NCBI RefSeq assembly: GCF_003226555.1
Contig: NZ_QKQS01000023.1
Span: 873,263 to 937,262, forward strand
Length of the DNA stretch: 64,000 nt
Direction of reading: 5' to 3'
Source: Rhodopseudomonas palustris
GTDB lineage: Bacteria > Pseudomonadota > Alphaproteobacteria > Rhizobiales > Xanthobacteraceae
Made by a program: the position numbers and the translations under genes. The stretch's first letter is position 1. The number at the start of each line of letters is the position of its first letter. The notes beneath the pieces are model-generated. The model made no database searches. It saw only the letters and a list, made by a program, of their open reading frames with translations, and was not told the origin of the DNA. Below, piece after piece: positions 20,173 through 29,781 of this stretch.

Positions 20173-21747
20173 ATGATGTCCGGCCCCGCACGCCTCCAGC
20201 CCAGGGCCCGGATGTCTCCTCCTTCTCCTCCCCGCCGCGCCTTCGCCCCTTTGACGCGCTGGCTCGATGCCTTGCTCGATCCCAAGCGGCAGGAGCTTAC
20301 CGTCGTCTGGACGTTGCTCGCCTATATGGCGATCTGGACCGCGTACCGGATCATCGCCACCTGGCCGCGCGATCTGCACGCCGACGAGACCGAGCTGTAT
20401 GGCTGGTCGCGGCATCTGGCGCTCGGCACCGACAAGCACCCGCCGTTCTCGGCCTGGGTGGCGCGGGCCTGGTTCACGCTGGTTCCGGCGTCCGATCTGT
20501 CGGTGCATCTGCTGGCGACCGCCAATATCGCGCTGACGCTGTACATCGCCTGGCGGACGATGCGGCGCTACATGGACGCCGAGAAGTCGCTGTTCGGGCT
20601 GGCGCTGCTGACGCTGATCCCGTTCTTCAATTTCATCGCCCTGAAATACAACGCCAATGCGGTGCTGCTGCCGCTGTGGGCGCTGACCATTTATTGCTTC
20701 CTGCGCGCGCTGGAAAGTCGTGCGGCGCTGTGGGCGGGGCTCGCGGGGGCGTTCGCGGGCGCCTCGATGCTGGGGAAATACTGGTCGATCGTGCTGGTGG
20801 TGGCGCTCGGGCTCGCGGCGCTGATCGATCCGCGGCGCGGCCGGTTCTTCGCCTCACCGGCGCCGTGGCTGATGATCCTGTGTGGCGGGGTGGTGCTCGG
20901 GCCGCATGTCTGGTGGCTTGCCGCCCACGATTTTCCGACCTTCGCTTACGCTGCGGCGCATGAATCGGCCGGCTTGGCCGACAATTTGCGGGATACGCTG
21001 ACCTATCTGCCCGGCACGCTGGCCTATGCGGCGGTGGCGCTGATCACCGCGGCGGTGGTGCTGCGGCCGTCGCGCGCGGCGCTGGCCGATATCGCATGGC
21101 CGGGCGATCCGCAGCGGCGCACCATTCTACTGATCCAGCTGTTGCTGCTGGGCGCGCCAATGCCGGTGGCGCTGGCGACCGGTATCCGCATCGTGCCGCT
21201 GTGGGCGATGCCGGCCTACACGCTGCTGCCGCTCGTGCTGCTGGCCTCGCCGCTGATCGCGGGCGGGCGCGACGCGGTGCGGCGCGGGCTGATCGTGGCG
21301 TCCGCGGTGTCGCTCGGCTCACTGGCGCTGTCGCCGGTGGTGGCGCTGGTGATCCACCTGAACGATCCGCCGGGGCCGTTCGAATATGCCTCGCTGCTCG
21401 CCGACCATGTCGACGGCGAATGGCGCCGGCACAGCGACGAGCCGGTCCCCTTGGTGGCCGGCGAAACCGTCCTGGCCGAAAACACCGCGTTCTATCTGCG
21501 CACCGATACGCTGGGCTTCGAAACCACCGACCTCGCGGTGCTGAAGCAGCGGGCGGCGCGCGGCGCGGTGCTGGTCTGTCCGGCGGAGGACAAGGGCTGC
21601 ATCGCGACCGCCGAACAGATCGTCGCCGGTCAGCCGCAGATCCTGCGCGGCAAGGTGTGGCTCAGCCGACCGCTGTTCGGACAGCCGGGCGGGCGGGTCA
21701 GCGATGTGTTCTTCCTGGTGCTGCCGACAGCGACGAGCGCGAAATAG
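20173..21747 (+). CDS. GT39/ArnT-like membrane glycosyltransferase
   Basis: A 524-residue polytopic membrane protein with about ten to twelve hydrophobic segments. It belongs to the GT-C fold, PMT/ArnT-like group. After the first membrane helix comes the loop with the catalytic acidic pair ([17 protein letters not shown]). It is followed by [14 protein letters not shown], as in dolichyl- or undecaprenyl-phosphate sugar-using transferases. It probably transfers a sugar from a polyprenyl phosphate donor to a periplasmic acceptor (lipid A, polysaccharide or protein); neither is known. Two ATGs (20173, 20176) and one at 20212 are possible starts. It is convergent with ptsH, 18 bp apart. Confidence 0.8.
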   Translation: MMSGPARLQPRARMSPPSPPRRAFAPLTRWLDALLDPKRQELTVVWTLLAYMAIWTAYRIIATWPRDLHADETELYGWSRHLALGTDKHPPFSAWVARAWFTLVPASDLSVHLLATANIALTLYIAWRTMRRYMDAEKSLFGLALLTLIPFFNFIALKYNANAVLLPLWALTIYCFLRALESRAALWAGLAGAFAGASMLGKYWSIVLVVALGLAALIDPRRGRFFASPAPWLMILCGGVVLGPHVWWLAAHDFPTFAYAAAHESAGLADNLRDTLTYLPGTLAYAAVALITAAVVLRPSRAALADIAWPGDPQRRTILLIQLLLLGAPMPVALATGIRIVPLWAMPAYTLLPLVLLASPLIAGGRDAVRRGLIVASAVSLGSLALSPVVALVIHLNDPPGPFEYASLLADHVDGEWRRHSDEPVPLVAGETVLAENTAFYLRTDTLGFETTDLAVLKQRAARGAVLVCPAEDKGCIATAEQIVAGQPQILRGKVWLSRPLFGQPGGRVSDVFFLVLPTATSAK

Positions 21748-21765
21748 CGGGCGGGCAGCCGGCGG

Positions 21766-22098
21766 CTATTCCTCTTCGCCGAACTTCGAGCCCATCAGCT
21801 CGGTGAGCGCATCCAGCGCCTGGCGCGCTTCGGGGCCGCTGGCCGAGACGGTGACGGTGGTGCCGATCCCGGCCGCCAGCATCATCAGGCCCATGATCGA
21901 GGTGCCGCCGACGGTCTCGCCATTGCGGGTGACCCAAACCTCGGCGTTGAAGCGCTCGGCCATCTGCACGAACTTGGCCGAGGCCCGCGCATGCAGGCCG
22001 CGCTTGTTGATGACGGGGATCTCACGGGAGATCTTGTCGCCGGAAACGCCGGAGGCTTGGTCCGGTCCAGAACCTGGCTGAGGCGCGTCGACGGTCAT
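21766..22098 (-). CDS. ptsH: Phosphocarrier protein HPr
   Basis: Phosphoryl carrier between enzyme I and EIIA. The 110 residues contain the active-site His in NKRGLHARASAKF (His36) and the regulatory Ser in GGTSIMGLMML (Ser67, equal to Ser46 of the Gram-positive protein), the target of HprK. The first about 22 residues are an acidic, Gly/Ser-rich extension compared with E. coli HPr (85). The start codon overlaps the EIIA stop (4 bp), so both are coupled. No sugar permease EIIB/C gene is nearby, which fits the purely regulatory PTS of alphaproteobacteria. Confidence 0.94.
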   Translation of the reverse strand: MTVDAPQPGSGPDQASGVSGDKISREIPVINKRGLHARASAKFVQMAERFNAEVWVTRNGETVGGTSIMGLMMLAAGIGTTVTVSASGPEARQALDALTELMGSKFGEEE

Positions 22099-22496
22099 TT
22101 ACCGGCCAATACCCGACTGGCGATGGTGACGTATTTGCGTCCGGCCTCCTGGGCCAGCGCAATCGCCTCGGGCAGCGAGCGTTCTTCGCGGACCTTGGCG
22201 AGCTTCACCAGCATGGGCAAATTAATGCCCGCGAGCACTTCGACTTTCGGCCGGCTCATGCAGGAAATCGCCAGATTGGACGGCGTGCCCCCGAACATGT
22301 CGGTCAGGATCGCGACGCCTTCTCCGCTATCGACGCGGTTCACCGCCTCGATGATGTCACTGCGGCACAGATCGGCGTCGTCTTCGGCGCCAATCGTGAC
22401 GGCTTCGATTTGTTGTTGTGGCCCCATCACGTGTTCCAGCGCTGCCTTGAACTCGTCGGCAAGGCGCCCATGGGTCACAAGTACCAGACCAATCAT
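22095..22496 (-). CDS. PTS EIIA component, mannose family (regulatory)
   Basis: A 133-residue EIIA of the mannose type. The phospho-accepting His9 is in MIGLVLVTHGRLADEF, and ILTDMFGGTPSNLAI and GINLPMLVKLA are typical family blocks. It receives phosphate from HPr. In alphaproteobacteria it has no cognate permease and acts in regulation of carbon, nitrogen or envelope responses. The ATG at 22496 is preceded by GAGGAG at good spacing. The gene overlaps ptsH and follows hprK in the conserved order chvI-chvG-hprK-EIIA-ptsH. Confidence 0.93.
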   Translation of the reverse strand: MIGLVLVTHGRLADEFKAALEHVMGPQQQIEAVTIGAEDDADLCRSDIIEAVNRVDSGEGVAILTDMFGGTPSNLAISCMSRPKVEVLAGINLPMLVKLAKVREERSLPEAIALAQEAGRKYVTIASRVLAGK

Positions 22497-22684
22497 CGGA
22501 AACTCCTCGCGGGTGCCTTTGGTGCACCGCGCGAACCGGTCACTTTGACCATCCAGAGCCCCTATGCAAGAGGGGTCTTCGCGATTCTCCGTCGAAGGCA
22601 AGGCGCTGAGGAGCTGCGGCGGGGCCGTTCAGTGACGATTGTGTGGCTGATATAGTTACCAAATCGCTGCCAACCAACCTCCAA

Positions 22685-23152
22685 TTAAGCATCCTCATCG
22701 GTGACGCAGGTTGTCGTCAGGGCGGCTACTACCAAGGGTAGTGGATCGTAGCCGGGTCCGATCGGGACCCGCGGCAATTGGACGCCGCCGATCTCGGTCC
22801 GGAGCGATGCCGTGTCCGGCATTCGCGCCGCATCCGACGCCGCGAGGTCGACCACCAGGCCGGCCACCGCGGCTGCGGTCGAGGCGATCTGCCGAAGCCC
22901 AAGGCCTCGAATCTCGATCATGCCCGCAAGCTCCGGCACTCGCCGAACCACCAGCCGTCCGTGGTCGGGTTCCATAAAGACACGGTCGTCGCCAATAAGT
23001 TCCGCCCGTGGGATCTGGCCGGCCCGGCCGGCCAGGATCAGCGCCCAAGCAAGCCGGGATTTGCCGGATCCGGAGGGGCCGCGAATCACCACCGCCAAGT
23101 CCCCGACCTTCACGGCCGAGGCGTGGACGGTGCGCGGCGCAGGCTCGGTCAT
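22685..23152 (-). CDS. hprK: HPr kinase/phosphorylase, short alphaproteobacterial form
   Basis: Phosphorylates HPr on its regulatory Ser and removes the group again. At 155 residues it is about half the size of the Firmicutes enzyme: the N-terminal domain is absent, as usual in alphaproteobacteria. Walker A is RGPSGSGKSRLAW (residues 24-36) and the HprK signature is MIEIRGLGLRQI (about 78-89). It overlaps chvG by 4 bp, so kinase and sensor are expressed together, which links the PTS state to ChvGI signalling. A 188-bp gap separates it from the EIIA gene. Confidence 0.93.
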   Translation of the reverse strand: MTEPAPRTVHASAVKVGDLAVVIRGPSGSGKSRLAWALILAGRAGQIPRAELIGDDRVFMEPDHGRLVVRRVPELAGMIEIRGLGLRQIASTAAAVAGLVVDLAASDAARMPDTASLRTEIGGVQLPRVPIGPGYDPLPLVVAALTTTCVTDEDA

Positions 23153-24951
23153 GTCGCCGGCAGCCGGACGATGAAGCGGGCGCCGGCCACGGTCGGCTCA
23201 CCATCCTTACCGCGCGGACCCGCGCGGTTCTCGGCCCAGATCTTGCCGCCATGGGCCTCGACGATCTGCTTGGAGATCGACAGCCCGAGGCCCGAATTCT
23301 GGCCGAAGCCCTGGTGCGGCCGGTCGGTGTAGAAGCGCTCGAAGATCTTCTCCAGCGCGTCGTCGCGGATGCCGGGGCCCTCGTCCTCGACGATGATCTC
23401 GATCTCGGTCTTGCGGCGACGGCACAGGATGCGGACTTTGCCGCCCTCGCGCGAGAACGACTGCGCGTTCGACAACAGATTGGAAATCACCTGGCCGAGC
23501 CGGGAGTCGTGGCCCGGCACCGTGAACTGATCGGCGGCCGGGCCGTCGAATTTGACCTCGACCAGCGCGTTGTGCCCGAGCCGGGTCTCGTTGGCGACCA
23601 GCGTCAGCGTCGTCAGCAGCCGTCGCAGATCGACCTGCGCGGCATCCTGGCGCTGCAATTCGGCGTCGAGCCGGCTGGCGTCGGAAATGTCCGAGATCAA
23701 TCGGTCGAGCCTTTTGACGTCGTGTTCGATCACGCTCAGCAGTCGCGCCCGGCTGCTGTCGGTTTTGGCCAGCGGCAGCGTCTCGACCGCCGAGCGCAGC
23801 GACGTCAGCGGGTTCTTCAGCTCGTGCGACACGTCGGCGGCGAAGCGTTCGATCGCCTCGATCCGGTTGTACAGCGAGTCCGTCATGTCGCGCAGCGCGC
23901 CCGACAGGTGCCCGATCTCGTCGCGGCGCTTAGTGAAATCGGGGATTTCGACACGGGCGCGGATACGGCGACGGACCCGTTCGGCCGCGTCGGCGAGCCG
24001 CCGCACCGGGCCGGCGATGGTCGAGGCCAGCAGCACCGACAGCACGAACATCACCGCTGCGGCGAGGCCGAAGATCTTCAGGATTGCCAGCCGCTCGGCG
24101 GTGACCATCTGGTCGATGTCGTCGCCCTGGGTCGACAGCATCAGCGAGCCGTAGATCGCCCGGAAGCGCTGCACCGGCACCGACACCGAGACGATCACTT
24201 CGCCGCGATCGTTGATGCGCACCATGCTGCTCTTCTGGCCTTTGAGCGACTGCGCGACCTCCTGATAGCCGTTGCCGTTCTCCGGCCCGAGCTCCCGATA
24301 CAGCGGCAGGTCGCCGCGATTGAGCCAGGTGCGGATCGCGATCATCGCCCGCTCGACGATGCCGGGCTTCTCTGCGGTGGGTGGCGGCAGCTCGAACCGC
24401 ATCACGTCGCCGCGGCCGTACAGGCTGCGGCTGTCGAGGATCAGCACGCCGTCGCGGTCGTAGATCCGGGCGCGGGTCTTGGTCGGCGAGATCAGCCGCC
24501 GCAGCACCGGCGCGACCCGCTCCGGATTGATCGGGAAGTCCAGCACCGCATATTCGTCCGGCGGGCCATAGCTCTCGCCGGGCTTGAGATCGAGCAGCCG
24601 GTCCGGATCGATGGTGATGGTGTTGGTTTCGACCGTTGCCGAGGCTGCGATCGCGCCGGCGATGATTTCGGCCTGCACCAGCAGGCTCTGGGCGCGGGCG
24701 TCGATCAGGCCGGCGCGGAACTGCGACAGGTACAGAATGCTCGTCGACAGCGCGAGCAGGCCGGCGAGATTGAGCGACAGAATCCGCCGTGTCAGGCTGG
24801 AGAAACTGAGTGTGAAAAAGAACTGTCCGGTGCGGCGCACCCAATCGAACGGGCGCGGCCAACGGCGGCCGTGGGTCGCAGTCTGGTCGCGACCCGAGGA
24901 CGCGTCCTCGTCGTCGCGGACATCTGGATCAGGCGAGGTGCGATCTAGCAA
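23149..24951 (-). CDS. chvG: Sensor histidine kinase ChvG (ExoS type)
   Basis: Membrane sensor of the ChvG-ChvI system, which responds to acid and envelope stress in rhizobia and relatives. Of 600 residues, the two membrane segments are about 57-77 and 293-313, enclosing a periplasmic sensor domain. A HAMP domain follows (GPVRRLADAAERVRRR). The phospho-accepting His is near 376 in ADVSHELKNPLTSL. The ATPase domain has NLLSNAQSFS, EDEGPGI and GLGLSISKQIVEAHGG. The first codon is TTG at 24951; internal alternatives exist in the poorly conserved first 40 residues. It lies 105 bp downstream of chvI. Confidence 0.92.
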   Translation of the reverse strand: MLDRTSPDPDVRDDEDASSGRDQTATHGRRWPRPFDWVRRTGQFFFTLSFSSLTRRILSLNLAGLLALSTSILYLSQFRAGLIDARAQSLLVQAEIIAGAIAASATVETNTITIDPDRLLDLKPGESYGPPDEYAVLDFPINPERVAPVLRRLISPTKTRARIYDRDGVLILDSRSLYGRGDVMRFELPPPTAEKPGIVERAMIAIRTWLNRGDLPLYRELGPENGNGYQEVAQSLKGQKSSMVRINDRGEVIVSVSVPVQRFRAIYGSLMLSTQGDDIDQMVTAERLAILKIFGLAAAVMFVLSVLLASTIAGPVRRLADAAERVRRRIRARVEIPDFTKRRDEIGHLSGALRDMTDSLYNRIEAIERFAADVSHELKNPLTSLRSAVETLPLAKTDSSRARLLSVIEHDVKRLDRLISDISDASRLDAELQRQDAAQVDLRRLLTTLTLVANETRLGHNALVEVKFDGPAADQFTVPGHDSRLGQVISNLLSNAQSFSREGGKVRILCRRRKTEIEIIVEDEGPGIRDDALEKIFERFYTDRPHQGFGQNSGLGLSISKQIVEAHGGKIWAENRAGPRGKDGEPTVAGARFIVRLPAT

Positions 24952-25056
24952 TGGCCATCAGCCCGATGATTACCGACACGCGCTCGGCGCGCGTCGCGGA
25001 GTGTAACGCAATGCGGCGACATCGTCAGCCGCAGCGCCGGCGGCAAGCCGCCCGGA

Positions 25057-25758
25057 TCAGACTTCCTTGAAGCGATAACCGACGCCGTACAGCGTCTCGA
25101 TCATCTCGAACTCGTCGTCGACCGCCTTGAACTTCTTGCGCAGCCGCTTGATGTGGCTGTCGATGGTTCGGTCGTCGACATAGACCTGGTCGTCATAGGC
25201 CGCGTCCATCAAGGCATTGCGGCTCTTGACCACGCCGGGCCGGGTCGCCAGCGCCTGCAGGATCAGGAATTCGGTGACCGTGAGGGTCACCGGCTCGTTC
25301 TTCCAGGTGCAGGTGTGGCGCTCCGGGTCCATCCGCAGCGGGCCGCGGTCGAGCGCCTTGGCGTCGTTTTCCTTCGGGGCGGCGGCCGGGTCCTTCGGCG
25401 CCGAGCGACGCAGCACCGCCTTGACGCGCTCCACCAGCAGCCGCTGCGAGAACGGTTTGCGGATGAAATCGTCGGCGCCCATCTTCAGGCCGAACAGCTC
25501 GTCGATCTCCTCGTCCTTCGAGGTGAGGAAGATCACCGGCAGATCGGACTTCTGACGCAGCCGGCGCAACGTTTCCATGCCGTCCATCCGCGGCATCTTG
25601 ATGTCGAGGATGGCGAGGTCGGGTGGCGTGGTCCGGAACCCGTCGAGTGCCGAGGCGCCGTCGGTATAGGTCATGATCCGGTAGCCTTCGGCTTCCAGCG
25701 CGATCGAGACCGAAGTCAGAATGTTGCGGTCGTCGTCGACCAAAGCGATTGTAGGCAT
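25057..25758 (-). CDS. chvI: Response regulator ChvI, OmpR family
   Basis: Transcription factor partner of ChvG. The 233 residues have a receiver domain (acidic pocket in LVDDDR, phospho-acceptor Asp52 in [13 protein letters not shown], Thr/Lys switch in LTSKDE and FIRKPF). They are followed by an OmpR-type winged helix ending [17 protein letters not shown] and [12 protein letters not shown]. The ATG at 25758 begins directly at the receiver fold; an upstream in-frame extension of 32 residues is unconserved. First gene of chvI-chvG-hprK, divergent from the HugZ-like gene. Confidence 0.94.
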   Translation of the reverse strand: MPTIALVDDDRNILTSVSIALEAEGYRIMTYTDGASALDGFRTTPPDLAILDIKMPRMDGMETLRRLRQKSDLPVIFLTSKDEEIDELFGLKMGADDFIRKPFSQRLLVERVKAVLRRSAPKDPAAAPKENDAKALDRGPLRMDPERHTCTWKNEPVTLTVTEFLILQALATRPGVVKSRNALMDAAYDDQVYVDDRTIDSHIKRLRKKFKAVDDEFEMIETLYGVGYRFKEV

Positions 25759-25992
25759 GAAGCTTCTTTCCGAAACGGCGTGGCGAGACAGCGAAACGAT
25801 TCGGCGATCCGCGGTGTGAGGTGGCCCAGAAAGCACAGTCAACCAGCAATGCAAGCTGGGCTGAAATGTGGCCGGTTCCGAATTCGCGCGATCGGGCCAA
25901 GCCGGCCCTGATATATGCCGCTTTTTCGGGCTGCAAAGGGGCCCGACGTGCCAATCGTTGGCAGAAACTGAACTCCAACAGACAGGTCTTCG

Positions 25993-26727
25993 ATGCAGCC
26001 GACCCCCGATTTCAGCGCCCCCAAGCTTGCCAAATCGCTGCTGCGCCGCCGCCGCGAGGGTGCGCTGGCGACCCTGATGGAGAACGATGGTGCGCCGTAC
26101 TGCTCACTGGTGAACCTCGCCAGCCATCCCGACGGCTCGCCCCTGCTGCTTATCTCGCGTCTTGCGATCCACACCCGCAACCTCCTCGCCGATCCTCGCG
26201 TGTCGCTGATGCTCGACGAGCGCGCCGCCGGTGATCCGCTCGAGGGGGCGCGGATCATGCTGCTGGGCCGGGCCGTTTCGGCGCGCCCTGAGGAGCTCCC
26301 GTTGTGGCGGCGGCGGTATCTCGCGGCGCATCCGGGGGCGGAGGGCTACATCGACTTCGCCGATTTCTCGCTGTTCAGGATCGAGACATCAGGGCTGCAT
26401 CTGGTGGCCGGGTTCGGCCGGATCCTGGACCTTTCGCCCGACCGTTACTTGACCGATCTCACCGGCGCGGAGGCTCTGCTCGAGGTCGAGGCCTCCGCAG
26501 TCGAACACATCAATGCGGATCATTCAGGTACAATGAAGTTGTACGCCACTCGATTACTCGGCGCTGCCGAGGCCGACTGGCGCTGCACCGGCATCGACCC
26601 GGAAGGGTTGGACCTGCAATGCGAGCGCGCGACCCTGCGTCTCGATTTTCCAAGCCGCGTGGAAAACTCTGTTGCATTGCGGGACATGCTGAAACGCATG
26701 GCTGACATTGCCCGCAAAACGGAATGA
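25993..26727 (+). CDS. HugZ-like protein: PNPOx-type split barrel plus DUF2470
   Basis: A 244-residue protein with an N-terminal pyridoxamine-phosphate-oxidase-like split barrel ([24 protein letters not shown]... [12 protein letters not shown]). A C-terminal DUF2470 domain holds the [14 protein letters not shown] motif. Homologues such as HugZ and HutZ bind haem and take part in haem breakdown; others have no proven ligand. No haem uptake genes are visible nearby. It sits between chvI and pckA, which are neighbours in many relatives, so it looks like a lineage-specific insert in that block. Confidence 0.82.
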   Translation: MQPTPDFSAPKLAKSLLRRRREGALATLMENDGAPYCSLVNLASHPDGSPLLLISRLAIHTRNLLADPRVSLMLDERAAGDPLEGARIMLLGRAVSARPEELPLWRRRYLAAHPGAEGYIDFADFSLFRIETSGLHLVAGFGRILDLSPDRYLTDLTGAEALLEVEASAVEHINADHSGTMKLYATRLLGAAEADWRCTGIDPEGLDLQCERATLRLDFPSRVENSVALRDMLKRMADIARKTE

Positions 26728-26918
26728 CTTGAGCCAGCGCAATGTCGCTCGGCGGTAAACGAAATAATGCCGGCCGGGTTGGCAAAGCCCTCGTTCGCCA
26801 CTATTCAGTCGCCCCACCGGACCCGGCAGGTATATACTGATGTCTACCGCGGCCGGTGATGCGCGTTGGCGGCAATCGCGCGATCGAGACAACGCGGATT
26901 CCTCAGGAGGATCTATTC

Positions 26919-28532
26919 GTGCAAGAGACGGGCGTGCATAACGGTGCCTACGGCGCCGACAAATTCGGCCTCAAAAATCTCAAAGGCGTGTACTGGAACT
27001 TCGGTGCGCCCCAGCTCTATGAGCACGCGCTGAAGAACAGCGAAGCGGTGCTGTCGTCGGACGGCGCGCTGGTCGCGGACACCGGCGTGTTCACCGGCCG
27101 CAGCCCGAAGGACAAGTTCACGGTCCGCGACGCGACCACCGAAAACACCATGTGGTGGGGTGGTAATCAGTCGATCACTGCCGAGCAGTTCGAGACGCTG
27201 TATCAGGACTTCCTCAAGCACGCCGAAGGCATGAGCCTGTTCGCGCAGGACCTGTACGGCGGCGCCGATCCGACCTTCCGCATCAAGACCCGCGTTTACA
27301 CCGAGCTCGCCTGGCACTCGCTGTTCATCCGCACGCTGCTGCGCCGTCCCGAGCGCGCCGAGCTGGAGAACTTCGTTCCTGAGCTGACGCTGATCGATTT
27401 GCCGAGCTTCCGCGCTGATCCGAAGCGCCATGGCTGCCGCTCCGAAAACGTCGTCGCGATCGACTTCGCCCGTAAGATCGTGCTGATCGGCGGCACTCAG
27501 TACGCCGGCGAAATGAAGAAGAGCGTGTTCACCACGCTGAACTACTACCTGCCCGAGAAGGGCGTGCTGCCGATGCACTGCTCGGCCAACGTCGGCCCGA
27601 ACGGCGACACCGCGATCTTCTTCGGCCTGTCCGGCACCGGCAAGACCACGCTGTCGGCCGATCCGAACCGCACGCTGATCGGCGACGACGAGCACGGCTG
27701 GGGCAAGGACGGCGTCTTCAACTTCGAAGGCGGCTGCTACGCCAAGTGCATCAAGCTGTCGGCCGAAGCCGAGCCGGAGATCTTCGCCGCCTCGACCCGC
27801 TTCGGCGCGGTGCTCGAGAACGTCGTGCTCGGCGACATCGATCGCAAGCCGGACTTCGACGACGGCTCCAAGACCGAGAACACTCGCTCGGCCTATCCGC
27901 TGGAATCGATCCCGAATGCGTCGCTGACCGGCCGCGCCGGCCAGCCGAAGAACGTGGTGATGCTCGCCGCCGACGCGTTCGGCGTGATGCCGCCGATCGC
28001 CAAGCTGACCCCGGCGCAGGCGATGTATCACTTCCTGTCGGGCTACACCGCCAAGGTGGCCGGCACCGAGCGCGGCGTCACCGAGCCGACCCCGGAATTC
28101 TCGACCTGCTTCGGCTCGCCGTTCCTGCCGCGCGATCCGTCGGTGTACGGCAACATGCTGCGCGAGCTGATCGCCAAGCACAATGTCGACTGCTGGCTGG
28201 TCAACACCGGCTGGACCGGCGGCATCTACGGCACCGGCCACCGCATGCCGATCAAGGTCACCCGCGCGCTGCTGACCGCGGCGCTCGACGGCTCCTTGCG
28301 CAACGTCGAATTCCGCACCGATCCGTATTTCGGCTTCGCTGTGCCGACCGCGCTGCCGGGCGTGCCGAGCGAAATCCTCGACCCGGTGAAGACCTGGGCC
28401 GACAAGGCGGCGTTCGACACCACCGCGCGCAAGCTGGTCGGCATGTTCCAGAAGAACTTCGCCAAGTTCGAAGCGCAGGTCGACGCCGAAGTCCGCGCCG
28501 CTGCGCCGGACGTCAAGATGGCCGCCGAATAA
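26919..28532 (+). CDS. pckA: Phosphoenolpyruvate carboxykinase (ATP)
   Basis: Converts oxaloacetate to phosphoenolpyruvate, the entry to gluconeogenesis. The 537 residues include [11 protein letters not shown], the kinase-1a loop [16 protein letters not shown] with the PEPCK-specific P-loop, and the metal-binding [20 protein letters not shown]. Also present are YPLESIPNA and the adenine-binding [12 protein letters not shown]. Start is a GTG at 26919 preceded by a perfect AGGAGG eight bases upstream; an ATG at 26856 would add 21 unconserved residues. A -10-like TATACT occurs at 26833. A strong terminator follows. pckA divergent from chvI is a conserved alphaproteobacterial arrangement. Confidence 0.96.
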   Translation: MQETGVHNGAYGADKFGLKNLKGVYWNFGAPQLYEHALKNSEAVLSSDGALVADTGVFTGRSPKDKFTVRDATTENTMWWGGNQSITAEQFETLYQDFLKHAEGMSLFAQDLYGGADPTFRIKTRVYTELAWHSLFIRTLLRRPERAELENFVPELTLIDLPSFRADPKRHGCRSENVVAIDFARKIVLIGGTQYAGEMKKSVFTTLNYYLPEKGVLPMHCSANVGPNGDTAIFFGLSGTGKTTLSADPNRTLIGDDEHGWGKDGVFNFEGGCYAKCIKLSAEAEPEIFAASTRFGAVLENVVLGDIDRKPDFDDGSKTENTRSAYPLESIPNASLTGRAGQPKNVVMLAADAFGVMPPIAKLTPAQAMYHFLSGYTAKVAGTERGVTEPTPEFSTCFGSPFLPRDPSVYGNMLRELIAKHNVDCWLVNTGWTGGIYGTGHRMPIKVTRALLTAALDGSLRNVEFRTDPYFGFAVPTALPGVPSEILDPVKTWADKAAFDTTARKLVGMFQKNFAKFEAQVDAEVRAAAPDVKMAAE

Positions 28533-28559
28533 GCGCGCCGACGATCGATCGAAATACGA

Positions 28560-28590
28560 AGGGCGGCCTCTTGCGAGGCCGCCCTTTTTT
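28560..28590 (+). terminator. Intrinsic terminator of pckA
   Basis: An 11-bp perfect stem (AGGGCGGCCTC / GAGGCCGCCCT) with a TTGC loop followed by six T residues. It lies 28 bp after the pckA stop and could also serve the convergent gene at 28615-29490. Confidence 0.93.
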
Positions 28591-28614
28591 ATTGGCTGCG
28601 CGCGGCGGTCGCGA

Positions 28615-29490
28615 TTACTTCAGCGACGCGGTCTTGCCGGTGGCGACGGTCGTCACCGAGCCGTCTTCGAGGCTGATCCGATAGACCTCGCGCAGCACGT
28701 TGCCGGCGAAGCCGAGCTCGACGATCGACACGGTCTTGAAGGTGGTGTCGATGCCGTCCGGCAGGATCTGGTTGAACTCCTTGGCGGCCTGATTCATCTG
28801 CGCCTGCAGTTCCGGCGTGAACTTGGCCATGCTGTAGACCAGCGTGGTGTGCGGATTGTGCGAGCGCAGCTCCTTGCCGTCCTTGACGACGTTGACGCCG
28901 CTGACGCCGACGGTGCGGACCAGATCCTTGGCGGCGTCGCCCATCGCGGCATAGACCGGGCCGGTGCAGCGCGGCAGCGGGCCGTCGCGCAGCGGAGTCA
29001 GTGCCGCGGTCGCGGTGGTGTTGAACGCCATCATGTCGTCGAAGCTCTTGCCTTCCTTGACCAGGCCGAGGTCGAACCACCATGGCCGGCCGGCGCCCTT
29101 GGCGGCTTCGGTGGTGTAGAACGTCTTCAGCTTGACGGTGAGCACCGGCGGCAGCTTCGGCATCGCCGCCAGCATCTTCTCGGGCGTCGCCGGATCAGCG
29201 CTGTGGACGTGCACCACGGTGACGTGCGGGATGTTGAACATCTGCGCTTCGGTGTCGAGCTTGGCGTTGAGCAGCTTTTCCTTCAGCGGGCCGCGGATGG
29301 TGCTGTCGAGCACGTCGTTGACGTTCTTGGGCAGGGTGTAGACCAGGCCGAAGGTGCGGGCGTGATCGCGGAATTCGGATTTCGACAGCGCGCTGTTGTC
29401 GATCGTGCCGTCGGCGGCAGCGGCGACGCCGGCGGAGACCGCCACGGCGATGAGCGCGGAAGTCATCGAAGTCAGCAGGATATTGCGCAT
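28615..29490 (-). CDS. Exported protein with two HxT motifs (2H-phosphoesterase-like)
   Basis: A 291-residue protein with a clear Sec signal peptide (basic start, hydrophobic core ALIAVAVSAGVAAAA, cleavage near residue 26). I do not recognise a named family. Two His-x-Thr motifs, IPHVTVVHV (His89/Thr91) and NPHTTLVYS (His214/Thr216), are spaced as in the 2H phosphoesterase superfamily, which includes cyclic phosphodiesterases and 2'-5' RNA ligase-like enzymes. A periplasmic location would be unusual for that fold. A phosphodiesterase role is inferred from the two motifs only. It is divergent from the beta-lactamase gene and convergent with pckA. Confidence 0.65.
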   Translation of the reverse strand: MRNILLTSMTSALIAVAVSAGVAAAADGTIDNSALSKSEFRDHARTFGLVYTLPKNVNDVLDSTIRGPLKEKLLNAKLDTEAQMFNIPHVTVVHVHSADPATPEKMLAAMPKLPPVLTVKLKTFYTTEAAKGAGRPWWFDLGLVKEGKSFDDMMAFNTTATAALTPLRDGPLPRCTGPVYAAMGDAAKDLVRTVGVSGVNVVKDGKELRSHNPHTTLVYSMAKFTPELQAQMNQAAKEFNQILPDGIDTTFKTVSIVELGFAGNVLREVYRISLEDGSVTTVATGKTASLK

Positions 29491-29781
29491 GAGTTGGCCC
29501 TTCGCGGGATTTGAACGGAGGCGATGCGATCGCGCCGGCGCGGTCCGGATCGGGCGCGACGTTGGATCGGCATCGAGCGGTCGATGACGAGACATCGACT
29601 GCGAATTACCGATGCCGCATGACAGTGTTGTTGCAGACACCCGGCCGTGGCGTGAGGCGCACTGTCGCAGATCGGCGCGACGGCAGGCGCCAGATCGTCG
29701 CGATGGACGACAAAGTGGCCGCAACACCGCCTCGATTGGTCCTGATACGTATCGCGCCAAATGCTGCGTAGCGGGTGATGA

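Noticed and set aside
23008-24948. A 646-codon open frame opposite chvG and hprK
   Set aside because: No domain, composition typical of an antisense shadow; ChvG motifs on the minus strand are complete.
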